A model generated the notes under the pieces. The model did no database searches and had not been told where the DNA came from. It worked only from the letters and a program-made list of their open reading frames with translations. This document shows, piece by piece, positions 29,562 through 41,609 of a stretch of DNA of 64,000 nucleotides (position 1 is its first letter; the number at the start of each line of letters is the position of its first letter). Source of the DNA: Gyromitra esculenta (lineage: Eukaryota; Ascomycota; Pezizomycetes; Pezizales; Discinaceae); contig JBCAML010000001.1 in the NCBI GenBank assembly GCA_038503075.1, positions 1-64,000 of the forward strand, read 5' to 3'. The position numbers and the translations under genes were made by a program.

Positions 29562-32500
29562 AGGAATTGGAGAGATCATACGGGATGGGCGGGTAGAGAG
29601 GAGGAGGAGGAGGAGAAAGCGGATAGTTGCGGTTCCCGAACGTCTGTGGCGGTTGAAGGATTACATTGGAATTTATAGTTTGGATATGAGTAGAAATTTG
29701 TTGTCAAGCTTCCTCTTGTTCTCTGACCGCGTGTTGGCTTGCTATAGTTATTTTTTGATCAATCTATTGGGAGCCGTTATAATCTTATGGTCTACTAACC
29801 CCTTCTGCATCCGAGAGCTCCAATATCATTGGGCTTAATTTTCCCCGAGACTATAGTCTCCTCAGATATGATGAGACACGGCAGCAATAATACCGGAGGC
29901 GGTGGCTACTGTTGGTGATCCAATTCTCGTAGCTATAGCCAGGGTTGACATGGTGCGGAGATTTAAACGGAGACTTAAACAGCGATTAAATTTCTTGCCG
30001 GTATTCTGGCTCTCTTGCAAACAGCCATATAACTTATAGAGAGGTACAAAATCTAGAAAAATAGCAATAGAGGTCTTTATTTTTACAGAGAATTGAGCCC
30101 GATGACCGTTGTGAAATGAGGCTCCGCTTAGGATTGTAGTACGGAGGTAATTGAACCATCACGCTATCTACTCGTAACGAGATTTCTGCCTGGAAATCTC
30201 GCGGGATAATTTGGTTTAAAGGTGAACTAAAAGAGCGGATAGCTGAGAATAAGCGTAGAGAGTTCTTCAAAATAAAAATTAGGATATTGTAATAGTAATG
30301 TAGCTAGTTAAAGCTTGAGCTTCGATAATAGACTGTTTTAACTAACAGACATTTATTCTATCGCTTTAACCAGGGTGTGAATTTAGCTTAGCTAAAAATC
30401 TTACGTAACTTCTACATGTCTAGGGAGAATGACACTTCACAGACAGTTCTCGATAACTCGGGGGCTCCTAGGACCGATGCACATCATAAGCCTATTCGCA
30501 AACGAGATTACCACTCACAGAGCTCCAGCTCTTTGTTCGAAATGTCTAATTAACACTCTGTAATGGAGAGTTAAAAAAGGTCTTTTCTCGAAGGACGCAT
30601 CGATCCGCGCACTCACCCACATTACCTAGTGAGAATAAGGCCTGAAAAATACAAGCAGAAATGCTACCTTTACAAACACCCGCAAAGTGAATTCTGGATT
30701 GGTTCCCACCAAGCAAGCACATTTGCCTACCGAAACTTAGGTTTACCTAAGGTTAGCATACAGGTCTAATAGCTTGCTCAAGCACCGAACTGACCCAAGT
30801 ACAAGCTAACAATAAGAATAGCTATGACAATAAATAAGACTGGCCTAGGAGAGTAGAAACTATTTCTATTAGCCAGGGCGGCCTAGATTACAGTACGGTA
30901 CCACTCCAGCGACGTACATAATCCCACTCGTTGCACGGCTAGACTGTCTCACTGGCGCACCGTACGCATCAGTCACATATTTGAAAGCTTCTCCAACATT
31001 TAAAACTGATAAGGGTTTCCAGGAGTGGCATTGGAGAAGACTCTGTAGCGGAGATTAGAGTGATATATAGGCCAGTGTAAACGGACGCTCGGGAGACCCG
31101 GAGGATATTGTCAAGCTTAGAGACAGGCACCTCCAGCCGGCCTAGAGAAGTAACTCAAACAACTGATCCTGGTATTCTAACGCCTAAGACCTCCGAAATT
31201 CAGGTGAAATCCCTTGAGTCTGAGGAGTTCCTATCTGTTTGTTTGTTTCACCATTAGGTACCTGAATCTCAAAAATAATCAGGAAATTTTACGTAATAAT
31301 TTATTGATTCTAAAGCATATACTGTAAAAACAGCACCAAATACCTACAATTAACTCAAGATCGGCTATCTCTCTACTGTATTATAGCGTTCTGCTCTGCT
31401 TAGCTCACCAATATATAGATTTCGCTAGTTAGATAAGATATTTGTAAAGGATCCCAGGCTATTGACCATTAGCCTCCTGAGACCGGCTGGATTTTCCGGT
31501 GATATTTAGGCGCGATACAGTCCTCCATAAGTTCCGTTACGCTGCTATCCACATGCCTCTATACTATCAGTACTATGAGTATCCTAGCGAGCAAAAGGTT
31601 GATGGACCTAATGCGTCCTGCTATAGGGATACATGCTGCAGTGAGGAAGCTCTGAGGAGGTCTTGCTAGAGGTGACACTCGGTGTGGCAAGAGAGTAAAA
31701 TGCCTGATAGTGAGAGAAGTAGTGGAGAACCTAAATATATTTTCGTCTACGAAAAGGCACGAATCGTGCTAACGATCGTCAGCTTTGTCCATGGAGTAAT
31801 ATTTTTCCATAGCCGGTATATCGGCGAACAAAGATCGGTGAACAAAGCCCCGTCCGATGTAGCCATGAATTCTGTCACTCAGGAGACCAAAAGACAGACA
31901 GACCACTCACGCGCGCCTCTATTGAGAATGCTCTCCAGGAAGGTTGGCGGAAGCTTTGGCAGAAAATACCATTTGAGGGTTTATAGGATCCTAGGGGCGC
32001 TGAGAGGGGGTATGGGGCTATTGGCCGAACACACTATAACTACCCCTTTTCTAGCCTAATAGGACTCTCTTATAAGAGTATGAAAGTTAGAAATTGCCCA
32101 AGCTCACTATCCCAAGGTAATGGAGGTTTATCTATGGGAGAGCGTTGATTGTAATCATGAAAAGTCACTCGATTATATCTGGTCTTAGCAAAGTTAGTAG
32201 TAGTACTACAGCAAAGGTAAGTCTAGCGACAGGCTGTGGTACGGCTCTTTTCTTTGTGAGCTCAAGTTCATTTAAATCTCACACTTCTAACTACCCCTGG
32301 TTAACGTTTAGCACATAGCATTCTTGACTCATTTAACATGTTTATCAGGCCCCTGAGGGAGATCGGGTCTCTGAGGGAGTTGTGGAGGGAAGAAGGAATT
32401 GAGATCTTTCAGTCGCACCGCCGCTTGTCGCTAGACTTACCCCCACACCCGCAGTACAAATCGCCCAGTACCGTCTACCCGTATCGCATATCTCCAGGTT

Positions 32501-33137
32501 CTAAGGATGGTGGCGGCAGTTCTCACAGCTGTAGCTATCCACCCCGGTTTGAATCCCCGATCTTCATGTACGAGTGAAAAACTAGATAGGAAAACCGATC
32601 ACAGCTGTAGAGCTCGCCCCCTCTTGTAGTTAGAACTGAATGTAGTAACCACCCACGTGTTGGGTTTCATAAATAAGTGATAGCGAAAAATGCGGTCTAT
32701 TATTAGAGACATGAACTTCAACCGTTGTTCTAATTGCAATACCAGACGTCCTCAAATCGATCACTGCCTATAGTAAAAAAGAAAAATCAGGCCTTCGCTT
32801 CTCCAGCTCATGTAACCCGTCTCGGAGTGGTGCCGAATTCTCAACCACTCCTAGGCAACACGTTAAGGTCCTGTTCTCTAACTGCCACCAGACAACTCCT
32901 CTTATGAGAGCAAACAAACTGAATAGACTCGGCGCCCTCAGATATTGCCCGAAAGGTGAAAACCCATGTCCCATCTGCGGATTTATCTGGATCTTCTACC
33001 AAAAATACATTCTGCGTAAAAGCGTCAGCAAAATTATCCAAAACTGGGGCTGGTAATAACTAACGTGGTTTTTAATGACCGGATTAATCTCAGCTGCTTC
33101 AAGGATCTATAAACTCATTGTTAATTTTCAATATCCT
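29562..33137. other. Long non-coding stretch
   Basis: No convincing gene was found. Frames at 29,530-29,838, 31,682-32,059 and 32,338-32,577 lack domains or good starts. No copies of the gypsy LTRs or S repeat were noticed. Confidence 0.4.
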
Positions 33138-35054
33138 CTACTTCTGGATTAAAAGACTAACATTGACTGTGATAGTGAACTTAGCACCAATAAGTGGCGA
33201 CGAAGTAGATGCTAGCAACTGAATTTCACCGAACTCATGCTCTGCAGGAATCTTCGTGTGGGCCTCTTTCAGGCACTCATCAATTTGTTTCGAGACAACG
33301 CCGACTATTCCGCCATCTCCGCCAGGGCCCTTGCTGACATTGACGAACACGTTCCCACGTCTCCACACATCCTGTTCGACTCCTTCTATCCCAACAAGAT
33401 TGTTGTTACCTTTTTGATTTTCAGGCGCAGGTCTCTCAAATACCTCTTGGTAGGATCGAGAATGTGAATAGAAAAACGTATTCCACGCGTTAATCGCTCC
33501 TCTGTTGCTTTTATACACTTCCACCTCCACAACCATCGCCACCGTGCCCCCAAAAGACTCCCATCGCAAGCTTCTCGTGCCTTCGTCATTACCAGAATCG
33601 AGCTCGACGGTGAAACCCCTATACGAAAGGACTTCATATAATTTATCCAAGTCCACATGGATGTACTCCTCGTCCTGGGCGTCTTGGACGACACTTCTAT
33701 CATGCAGTTCGCTCGTTGCCGCACTGTGGTCCTCCGTAGACTTGAAAAGGACGGTATCAGCTGAGTGGGATCTAGTTGCAGTCGCTTGGATCTTGAGTGA
33801 TATAACGCCATCCCTTGGGAACGGTTCCATGATATTATCGTCTAATGGTTTCCAGCCACCACCCTCGTCGGTTACCCACCCTTTCGGTGGTTCAGGGTGC
33901 TCGAAGTCTCTCGCGGCCTTGATGTATTGCTCCTTGTTTTCATTCCCAAAGTGTGGACCGGCACATGCATCGAGAAATCTGCGATCATCACCCTCACCCA
34001 TTATGACAAAAGCGTGGTTTTTAAACCCCTGTCGCTCAGAGCTGGTTGCCTTGAGTTTCCTTGGGCCAAAGTCATTTCCAGGGTCTTTGGGGTGGTATGG
34101 ACTGTTGCACATCCCCCAGCCAACCAGGTCGGTCTCCTTTATGTAACCGTAAGGCCACAGATAATTCCAGACAAGTTTGGTAGACTCGCCTGTGATGCCC
34201 AACGACCCAACAACCTGTAATAGAGCGGCCTGATCATAACAATTGATCTTGTTATATTCGGTACGGAAACGTTGGTCGATCCATTCTTTGATGGGGAAAT
34301 GACCTCCGACCTTGCTAAGCCCAAAATGAGGAGAGCCACTGAGGGTACTGTATTGATAGGAATGCACGGGGTCGAACGTTCCAAGTTCTGTATTTTCCAT
34401 CGCGGTTTTGTCCATTTTCGATCTGTGGCACACAGCAGCAGCGTACTTAATGTAGCTAGCCATTTCGCCTTCCTCGTCCCTCTTTATGGTAGGGATGACG
34501 CGCATCGTGGGAAGTATAAAGATTTTGAGGAGCTCCGCGGGGATCTCGTTCTTGAAAAATGCTGGCAGGAGCTTCTTGGGGGTGATAGCATACAGCTCGA
34601 GAGGTATCGTCCTTTCCACGACGTATTGATCGGATGTGGGTCCCGCCGATCCTAAATCGTCGTGTGGAGTGATATACCATTTGATCTTGTCATCAATACC
34701 CCAAGGCCTAACGTTGTCCCAACCGTTGAGGTAGACGGATATAGGGTTGTCGATCCCGTCGAAAGTGGTATCTTCGAACGTAAGCGTGGTATTGTTAACA
34801 AATTTGGCGCTGAGGTTGAATTTTTTCCAAGACTGATCGATTTCTACACGCTCGAGGGTGACATGGAATTCGATTCTCTTAGAAGAGGTCACGTCGACGC
34901 TGACGGGGGTGGAAAAGGAGATATCTACGGGGTCGGCGATTTTCCAGATCTGGAGAGCATCACCTTCAGGGGGCTCGGCTGCTCTCCCGGCCTCTGATCG
35001 AACTCGGACGTTCGTTTTGGCTACGGAGAGCGAAGTGAGTCGAAAGGCGGCCAT
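33138..35054 (-). CDS. Intronless 638-residue protein with transglutaminase-like Cys-His-Asp signature
   Basis: The single uninterrupted frame starts at the ATG at 35,054, within ggcggccat on the plus strand. Residues 40-150 look like a beta-rich domain. The centre carries Cys272 in NKINCYDQAA, His347 in GFKNHAFVI and Asp362 in RRFLDACAGPHFG. This order and spacing fit the transglutaminase/papain-like fold, in which these residues act as a catalytic triad. The C-terminal third is a second beta-rich region with no motif I recognise. There is no signal peptide or membrane segment. The long intronless frame contrasts with the many-exon genes further inward. Substrate and process are unknown, and the enzyme call rests on the triad pattern alone. 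Confidence 0.78.
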   Translation of the reverse strand: MAAFRLTSLSVAKTNVRVRSEAGRAAEPPEGDALQIWKIADPVDISFSTPVSVDVTSSKRIEFHVTLERVEIDQSWKKFNLSAKFVNNTTLTFEDTTFDGIDNPISVYLNGWDNVRPWGIDDKIKWYITPHDDLGSAGPTSDQYVVERTIPLELYAITPKKLLPAFFKNEIPAELLKIFILPTMRVIPTIKRDEEGEMASYIKYAAAVCHRSKMDKTAMENTELGTFDPVHSYQYSTLSGSPHFGLSKVGGHFPIKEWIDQRFRTEYNKINCYDQAALLQVVGSLGITGESTKLVWNYLWPYGYIKETDLVGWGMCNSPYHPKDPGNDFGPRKLKATSSERQGFKNHAFVIMGEGDDRRFLDACAGPHFGNENKEQYIKAARDFEHPEPPKGWVTDEGGGWKPLDDNIMEPFPRDGVISLKIQATATRSHSADTVLFKSTEDHSAATSELHDRSVVQDAQDEEYIHVDLDKLYEVLSYRGFTVELDSGNDEGTRSLRWESFGGTVAMVVEVEVYKSNRGAINAWNTFFYSHSRSYQEVFERPAPENQKGNNNLVGIEGVEQDVWRRGNVFVNVSKGPGGDGGIVGVVSKQIDECLKEAHTKIPAEHEFGEIQLLASTSSPLIGAKFTITVNVSLLIQK

Positions 35055-38000
35055 CTTGATGAGGAAAAATATTTCGGTTTTGTTCTGGCGAAGGAAACGT
35101 ATTTTCGGGTGTAGGTCTTTGTAGATAGAGTAGAGTTCAAAACACGAAAGTCTCGACAGCTTAATTTATGCCTCTCCTCACCTCGTCCTTCCATCTACTC
35201 CCCCAGCGCATTCCCAAGACCGCGTGAGATCAATTGCAAAAATGGCGGACTAGGAATGGAGAATGGAGAACGCCTCTCAGCTCGGAAGCCCCGATATCTG
35301 TTTCACATCTCCAGTATGAGCTGGTTTCGTGCAGACGCCACTGCTAGAATAGAACGTTGGGAGGCGTGAGACTACTTTGTGGTCGTGGCAGAGCTAACTT
35401 GTGTCGGAAAACCCAAAAATTCTCAGCTCGCATCAGTAGATGAGAAGGCGTATGCAGAGTTGGTGAGTTCGCGGTATCTCGATTTATTCAGCTGGATGTC
35501 TTGACACGAAAAGCGCTGGGAATCACTAGCACAGAAACATGGGGTGATCAAAGCTCAACGTATCGGCCATACTATGCCCGAAGAAAGATTCCTGGGATCC
35601 CTGGCTCTGCCACATAGGTATTTTAGCGTGGGGGTTATCGAAGTTGTACCATTCCTGCAGCGGGCAGTACTGCACCTACTCTACATGATCCCCCTTGTAG
35701 CGGACGCGTAAAGTAGGGCTTAGGCGCCGTCATCACCACGATAGGTACTGTGGGGTTTGGAGGTGTGTAGTCCTTTCTGGCTGCAGCAACACGTTTCTCC
35801 ACTTGTGTCTCGCTTCAGCTCAAAAATCTCCACCAATGCCAGTAGCACAACCAAGAAGGTTGTACTAAATGTTTAGATTTATGTAATACAATTGCACCTT
35901 GCTGTGTCGGATCTCGCTGTGTCGGATCCCTTGCTATCTCGACGGATTCTTTCTACGATCTTCTTTGCTCACCAAAATCAATTTGCTATCCCACACGAAA
36001 TCTTACTGAAACTTGGCATACGACATATCAAGGCGCGACCGCAATCCGTAGTATAGAATGTAGGATCTGGATATCTCTCAACGACATGAAGCTAAGCAAT
36101 GCTCATGTTAAGCGAGCAAACGGTTGGCGGGGATAAGGGTGGGGCTAGATTCCAGGTTGGATCTCGAGGTACACCAAACCCAGCTTTCTATTCTTGTTGG
36201 TAGGGTACTCAAGACACCTAACCCTAGATTTATACCAAGACTCTCACCAACTTACGTGCAACATTTATTAGAGATTATGCGCAAATAGATCCAGCTCCGA
36301 TTCTTAGCAATTTGATTGGTGCAGATCAGCTTCTAGTTAGTCAAAAATCACGGCTGGCTTAAAAGCGCAAAGTCTCTATTTAATACCAGCCTTCCTATAT
36401 CGTATAGTAGACGCCCCCGAGTTGGGTGGTACTACATGTACATTAGGGCTCTCTTTTAGCTTCATGATTTAAAAGGCTTAGCCTAAATAAAAATAAGCTG
36501 ACCTTCCCCTTGCCAAACATCATTTGTGATAGTAATGATGTAACTAAGAATTTCGAATCAGCAGCATGGACGGATCGTCTCAGTAACTACATGTAGAAAG
36601 TTACATCGGCGCCTAGGCTTATTCCCATCCTTACTGCCATTGGCTACTGCGCACCGTAGGCAGCAAGCTGCGCGAGAGAAGCTGGGCACGAGACTAATTA
36701 CATGTAGCGCCTCACATAGGCACGTCATGAAACGGACTGCTGCGATTAACGTACTACCGAGAGGCAGCAGCGTCAGTTTATCTAATACCTCCCTATGATC
36801 ATCTGTAGTTCTCCATCTTGTTCCTATATAGCTTATATCGAGTTACCTATCCTTTCATCCTCAATTCCAACCCGCTGAAGCTTGCCTATGGACAGCTTGA
36901 CGGTCAATTTCTTCAACTTCCAGTCTGCCCCCAGCGGAATTTCCGAGATCGGATTGACTGTACATTAGTGTGGGGAAAGGATATTGATAAACTTTAAGCT
37001 ACTTGTGATACAATACATGTACATGGCTAGATGCAGACGCAGACCTCCGTGATTTACTCGGGTTGCTATCACTCCCCATTCACCTTTCTCTGGGAATAAA
37101 TTCAGGTCATATAATGCATCATTTGTCAAATAATACATGAAACCGATTAAGATTCGCCTTATATATATGATGTCAGGCCCTACTTAGAGATTGTAGTGTA
37201 TGGTAAGCACACCAATACTCACCAGTGATGCTAAGTCTGATGATTGAGGGTAGTATTTGTGCCTGTAGAACATGCAATTATGTTAGAAGTTTGCGGTGGT
37301 TGGTTTCCGCCTTGTGGCGCTAGGGTTACACGGCCAGCTTCCCAGTCAGTCGTGGCGAGGTGCAGCAGCGATCATCCCCGCTTCGAATTCATCGACTGCC
37401 CCAAACTGTTCCGCCATCGCCGTCACTCTCGTCCAAAGAAACAGAGACTGAGATTACTGCCCATACTAAGTCATTGCAAAAATTATGGCTTGTCTTGTTT
37501 GGATGGTTGTCATAAGGTCAACTATTATCTAATGGCTGACGTCTAGACGGAATCGAGAAACGTCCTGAGGGTTATTGCAGATTTAGATAGTGCACAGGTC
37601 GAGTCAATATCCCTCTCCGTCGCTTCGACACCATGCTTGATAAAACGTACAGAGAGCTTGGAATAGCCTGGGCATCAATAAATCCGCAATTGATTTTTGA
37701 GAATTATAGCTTATTCGAAATCCCCCAAGTTGCGCGTTCACTACGGAAACACTGATCTTGACTCTTCAAAGTATCATCGCTGCCCACGGCTTCAATTACA
37801 CAAACAAGGAAAACCACACAGAGCTGATTTAGACAGCCTCGAATAGGAAACAAGGCTGAAGGATTTCCTTCCCATGCAAATTCCAAACGCACGAGTGCTA
37901 CTTACTGGCCCAGGATCTTTCAAGATTTAATAGACAGCCATACAAGCCATCCGCACAAACGTTTCTGAACCTGCCGAAATTTTCGAAGCACTCAAGTCCG

Positions 38001-38080
38001 CGCACTTTCCATCACGTTATTCTCTACTGAGTTGAGCGGTTGGCATATCTGTACGGGCGCTTTTATTGCGCATTGGCTCA
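35055..38080. other. Long non-coding stretch with four TACATGTA palindromes
   Basis: No gene is supported. The start includes the upstream region of the minus-strand gene at 35,054. The octamer TACATGTA occurs at 36,433, 36,588, 36,699 and 37,014. Small frames (37,244-37,546 and others) show no domain. Confidence 0.4.
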
Positions 38081-39930
38081 CCGACGTAGTTGAAGAACGT
38101 CTTGAAATCTTGAAACGGTTATCTGATATACCTGTAAAAGATCTTCCTTCCTTGATTAGCTCTAATAGGCTCGAAGGGACTGGCAATTAGCTGTTCGAGA
38201 AGCGAGGATTTATCAAATGGAGAGAGTCCGAGGCATCCTCGATTCTGTGGCTTCATGATATTGGCAACACACCGAAATTGCTTCTAACCCTATATCTATA
38301 TGTCTATGGCTAATTTGCAATAGCTGGGGCGGGAAAATCTAAGCATGTGTGAGAGTTCCATAGGGTTGAGTGTCTAGGGAAGCTAACTTTGCTATAGGTC
38401 TCTTGTTGTCGACGAATTCAACCAAAGCAGGAGGGAGTCGAACGCACTAACTTACTTCTACTGTAACTACAAAGAAGACGACGGAAGAGATACTGTGTGT
38501 ATCTTGAGAGCGCTCGTCAAACAGCTTTTTACAAATGGTCAACTATGCAGCCACAAACTCACTCTATACCGTGAGCGCATGCGGGATAGGTTTCAAGCTG
38601 GATCGCTTAAACGTGAAGAGAGCAGAAACCTAATTTTGGAGTTGGCGGCAAATTTTGAATAAGCCATCAGCTATATCGATGCGCTTGACGAGTGCCATAA
38701 CGATACGAGGGAAAAACTTTTACTCGCTCTGCAACGTATTCTACGCTTAACAAATCGAAGGCCAAAATGTTCGCTACGAGTCGAAACGACGATGATGTAG
38801 TACTCAAGCTAGAAGACGTACTGAATATTTATATCAAGTCAAGCGATAACACTGGTGGCATCAATTTCTTCGCAGAAACTGAGATAGAAAAGGGTATACG
38901 ACGGGAGAAAATTCTACGCGGGCGAGTGCAACCTGAGCTGGAGCTAGAAATAATAAATACCCTGATTGATGGTGCTCGTGGGATGTATAAAATCCATCCG
39001 AACAAGGTTTTATAGGGGCCAATGATCCGTATGCCTCTTCGGGCTCATCCGCAAATCCTAGGAATCTGCAAAGAAACGATGCCTACTGCTATTGAAAGGG
39101 CCCTAAATAGGGTTCCAAAGGATCTTACAGAAACATCTAAGGAAGTTTTGATGAATACTGAAAACCAGTCTTTGGATAGCTCCGCCATCGCAAAAAGAGC
39201 CTTAAACGTAATTCTATGCGTTGAACTTTCAGATGCTCTTTACATTCAACCCATGGAACGGGAACGGAAGGAAAACAACGGTCTCAACGAAATGGTCATA
39301 CTCGGTATTTGCCAAAATTTAGTCATTGTTGATGAAGAGTTGGATCTGCTAAGATTCGCCCATCTATCAGTCCAAGATTTCTTACGAGAGTAGTTCGGGT
39401 TTCAATATGGTTACATATAGCTCGCGGATATTTGTCTCATGATTCTGTGTCGGCCAAATCACGAAACTGAATACCTTGCGACTGACGGTAGTAAAACACA
39501 TGCCTTCGCAAAATATTTGATCTTGAATTAGGCAACATATACCTGATTGTCTGGTACATCGGATGATCCGGAGCAACCACTGATGAAGTTACGGTAGGAA
39601 TTTCTCCAACCTTGTCCAGCTTATAGAGTCTGGTGCAAGGCCCGGTCTTCTGAACGTAGCCGCGATTTAGAAACATATAGTCCCCTTTCAATCAAAGAAG
39701 AGTATTTTATTCCTCCACTGTTGTCGATAGCTTGTTACTTTGGGCTCTTAGGCATCTACCAGTACCTTCAAAGCAGAAAAGCAGACCGTGGTAGGTTACG
39801 TTGGAGACGAAAAAACTCGTTGCACTATGCAGCAGGTCAGGCCACAAAATGTTTGTTGAGGAGTTGCTAAAAAAAAAAACATCCGATTTGGAAAGTTGGG
39901 TGGCTTAAGACAAAGCAGGTAGCTGCGAAT
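38081..39930 (+). pseudogene. Decayed NACHT/ankyrin NLR-type gene
   Basis: A familiar fungal STAND architecture can be followed through changing frames. There is a pre-NACHT segment (VVEERLEILKRLSDIP, then EASSILWLHDI near 38,260). A P-loop AGAGKS sits at 38,323-38,340, and FYCNYKEDDGRDTV follows. The Walker B block YIDALDECH is near 38,675. Then come a winged-helix-type end (RFAHLSVQDFLRE, 39,355-39,390) and an ankyrin-like piece (PLLSIACYFGLLGIYQYL, NSLHYAAGQA, 39,710-39,835). In-frame stops break it before LFEKRGF (38,191), just before the P-loop, before AISYIDALDEC and after the HLSVQDFLRE block, with frame changes in addition. Intact members sense ligands and act in fungal self/non-self recognition; this copy cannot be functional as read. 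Confidence 0.8.
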
Positions 39931-41609
39931 CGCTCACTCTCGCACTGGGTTAACTGTGGTACTCGGGGGGTTTGATCCCCTTATGCATAGCAGCAAGTCG
40001 CGGACACGATGGAGTGGTAAGACTATTCGCCACGTAGGAATACGGGTTAAAGGCCAGCTCTATTTTGTTGAAGAAAATAAGAACATTGCGCGCTACATAA
40101 AAATATATCCTCAAGAATTACTACGGTAAAACTGCTCTGTAAGGATATAAAATTAGGGCAGTTCTATATCCTTACAGAGTAGAAATCCTTATTAAAAGGC
40201 CTAGCACATAACAAATAACCCCCGTCAAGACCTGAAATATTATCCTTGTAAGGCGATTGTACTGTATCTATATTCTTATACAAGAGTAAGGGTAGGATTT
40301 TTCGATATACGGCAGCCCCAGCTGATTTAAATACTTTGCTCCTTAGAACGACTATTTTGCTGTGCTAATTTCTTCCGTTTACACACATATTGATATTAAA
40401 AAATTCGCACGAGTCATAACATATCACTCGATTTTGCTATTCTAATACTCGCTTTATACCAGTATCTTAGCGCACCTCGAGTATACTCTTACAGGGCGAT
40501 TCAACTGTATACCCTTTTTATCTCTGAATTTATGGTAGTGTTTCGATAGCGGGACAAAAACGCATCCCCCTTTTTTATAAGGTCAATCTACTTATGTCGC
40601 AGAGGTCCAATTAAGTCACGTGTAGAAACTAGGTGGTTAACAGCTCATTAACAGATCGCGCGACCTAATTGGATCTTGGTGACACGAGTGCACAAAAACG
40701 TGCAAGCACTATATGCCTACTAGGCGTATAGACTAATGTCAACTTCACGTTGAGACATTAGGATCACTTGTACCTTTAACGGTAGGGTGGGATAGCAAAG
40801 GGTACGAACCGTACGATCTCTGGCAGGGTGTTACCCTACCTACCGAGGTAATTCCCATCTCTCAACGTAGCCTGTGTTCTCAAATTTAAATGCATACACG
40901 TAACTAAGCTGAACACAGTGAAGTTTCTTAATTATTAAGAGGGTCGCTATATGAACCGGTTTAAGCTGAGGCTCCGCTCAAAAAAATAAATAAACCCGAT
41001 TCCACCTACTAAACCAATTAGAGAGAGCAGTAGGCAGTAGAGTACTGGGAGGTCGAATGCATGTAGGGTGCACACGTAGAAATACGTGTATGTTTGCGAT
41101 CATAATCTTGCGCTGGCAATCGCTTCCGAGAATTAAAGTATATCCCAGATATCCCAGGCCCGAACAGCCTAATCGATGCACTACCCATTACTCCACGCGA
41201 CTGTGTTAGACAGAACAGTCCTTGGATAGGACGAGTATACTTGGCGGACCGAATCAAGCCAGTTTCTGCTGGTGCCAAGAAGCCGGATGTGAGTGCTTCC
41301 AGGACTCTCGTGAGTTATTAAACCGCTGCCAAGGACAGCCTCGTAATACTTATCCGGACGTGGTTCCACATGCCACTGCGCTATACTTCTCGGAAGCGGG
41401 GTGAAGAGGATGGGAAAGCGAGAAGAAGCAAAAAGAACGGCGTGATCGTCTCAGGTTCACGTGCACGGCCCACCCAAGATAGAGTGGCATCTGGAACATC
41501 TCACCCGATTCCGAGCTGAGCCTCTCCCAGGATCACCACAAATAGAGGCTCACGCATCACCAGCATTCTCAGGATTGTGTGCTCTTCGACTCTCGAGCTA
41601 GTTTTCGTT
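39931..41609. other. Non-coding stretch rich in short inverted repeats
   Basis: It contains a perfect 15-bp inverted repeat (40,135-40,149 with 40,165-40,179), CTAATGTC/GACATTAG arms (40,733-40,740 and 40,754-40,761) and GGTAGGGT/ACCCTACC arms (40,781-40,788 and 40,833-40,840). No coding sequence is supported until 41,610. Confidence 0.5.

Noticed and set aside
31682..32059. 125-codon frame on the plus strand
   Set aside because: Non-ATG start, no domain, no splice or promoter context; composition like the surrounding non-coding DNA.
32530..32570. tRNA-like T-loop (ggtttgaatccccg)
   Set aside because: Arms do not pair and no acceptor stem is present upstream.
34272..35124. Plus-strand frames opposite the 638-residue gene
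   Set aside because: They are antisense to a clearly coding frame.
41455..41535. 5S rRNA-like stretch (cacggcccaccc... cccgattccgagctgagcc)
   Set aside because: It recalls the 5S start and loop A/B region, but length, pairing and the internal control region cannot be made to fit. A covariance search would decide.
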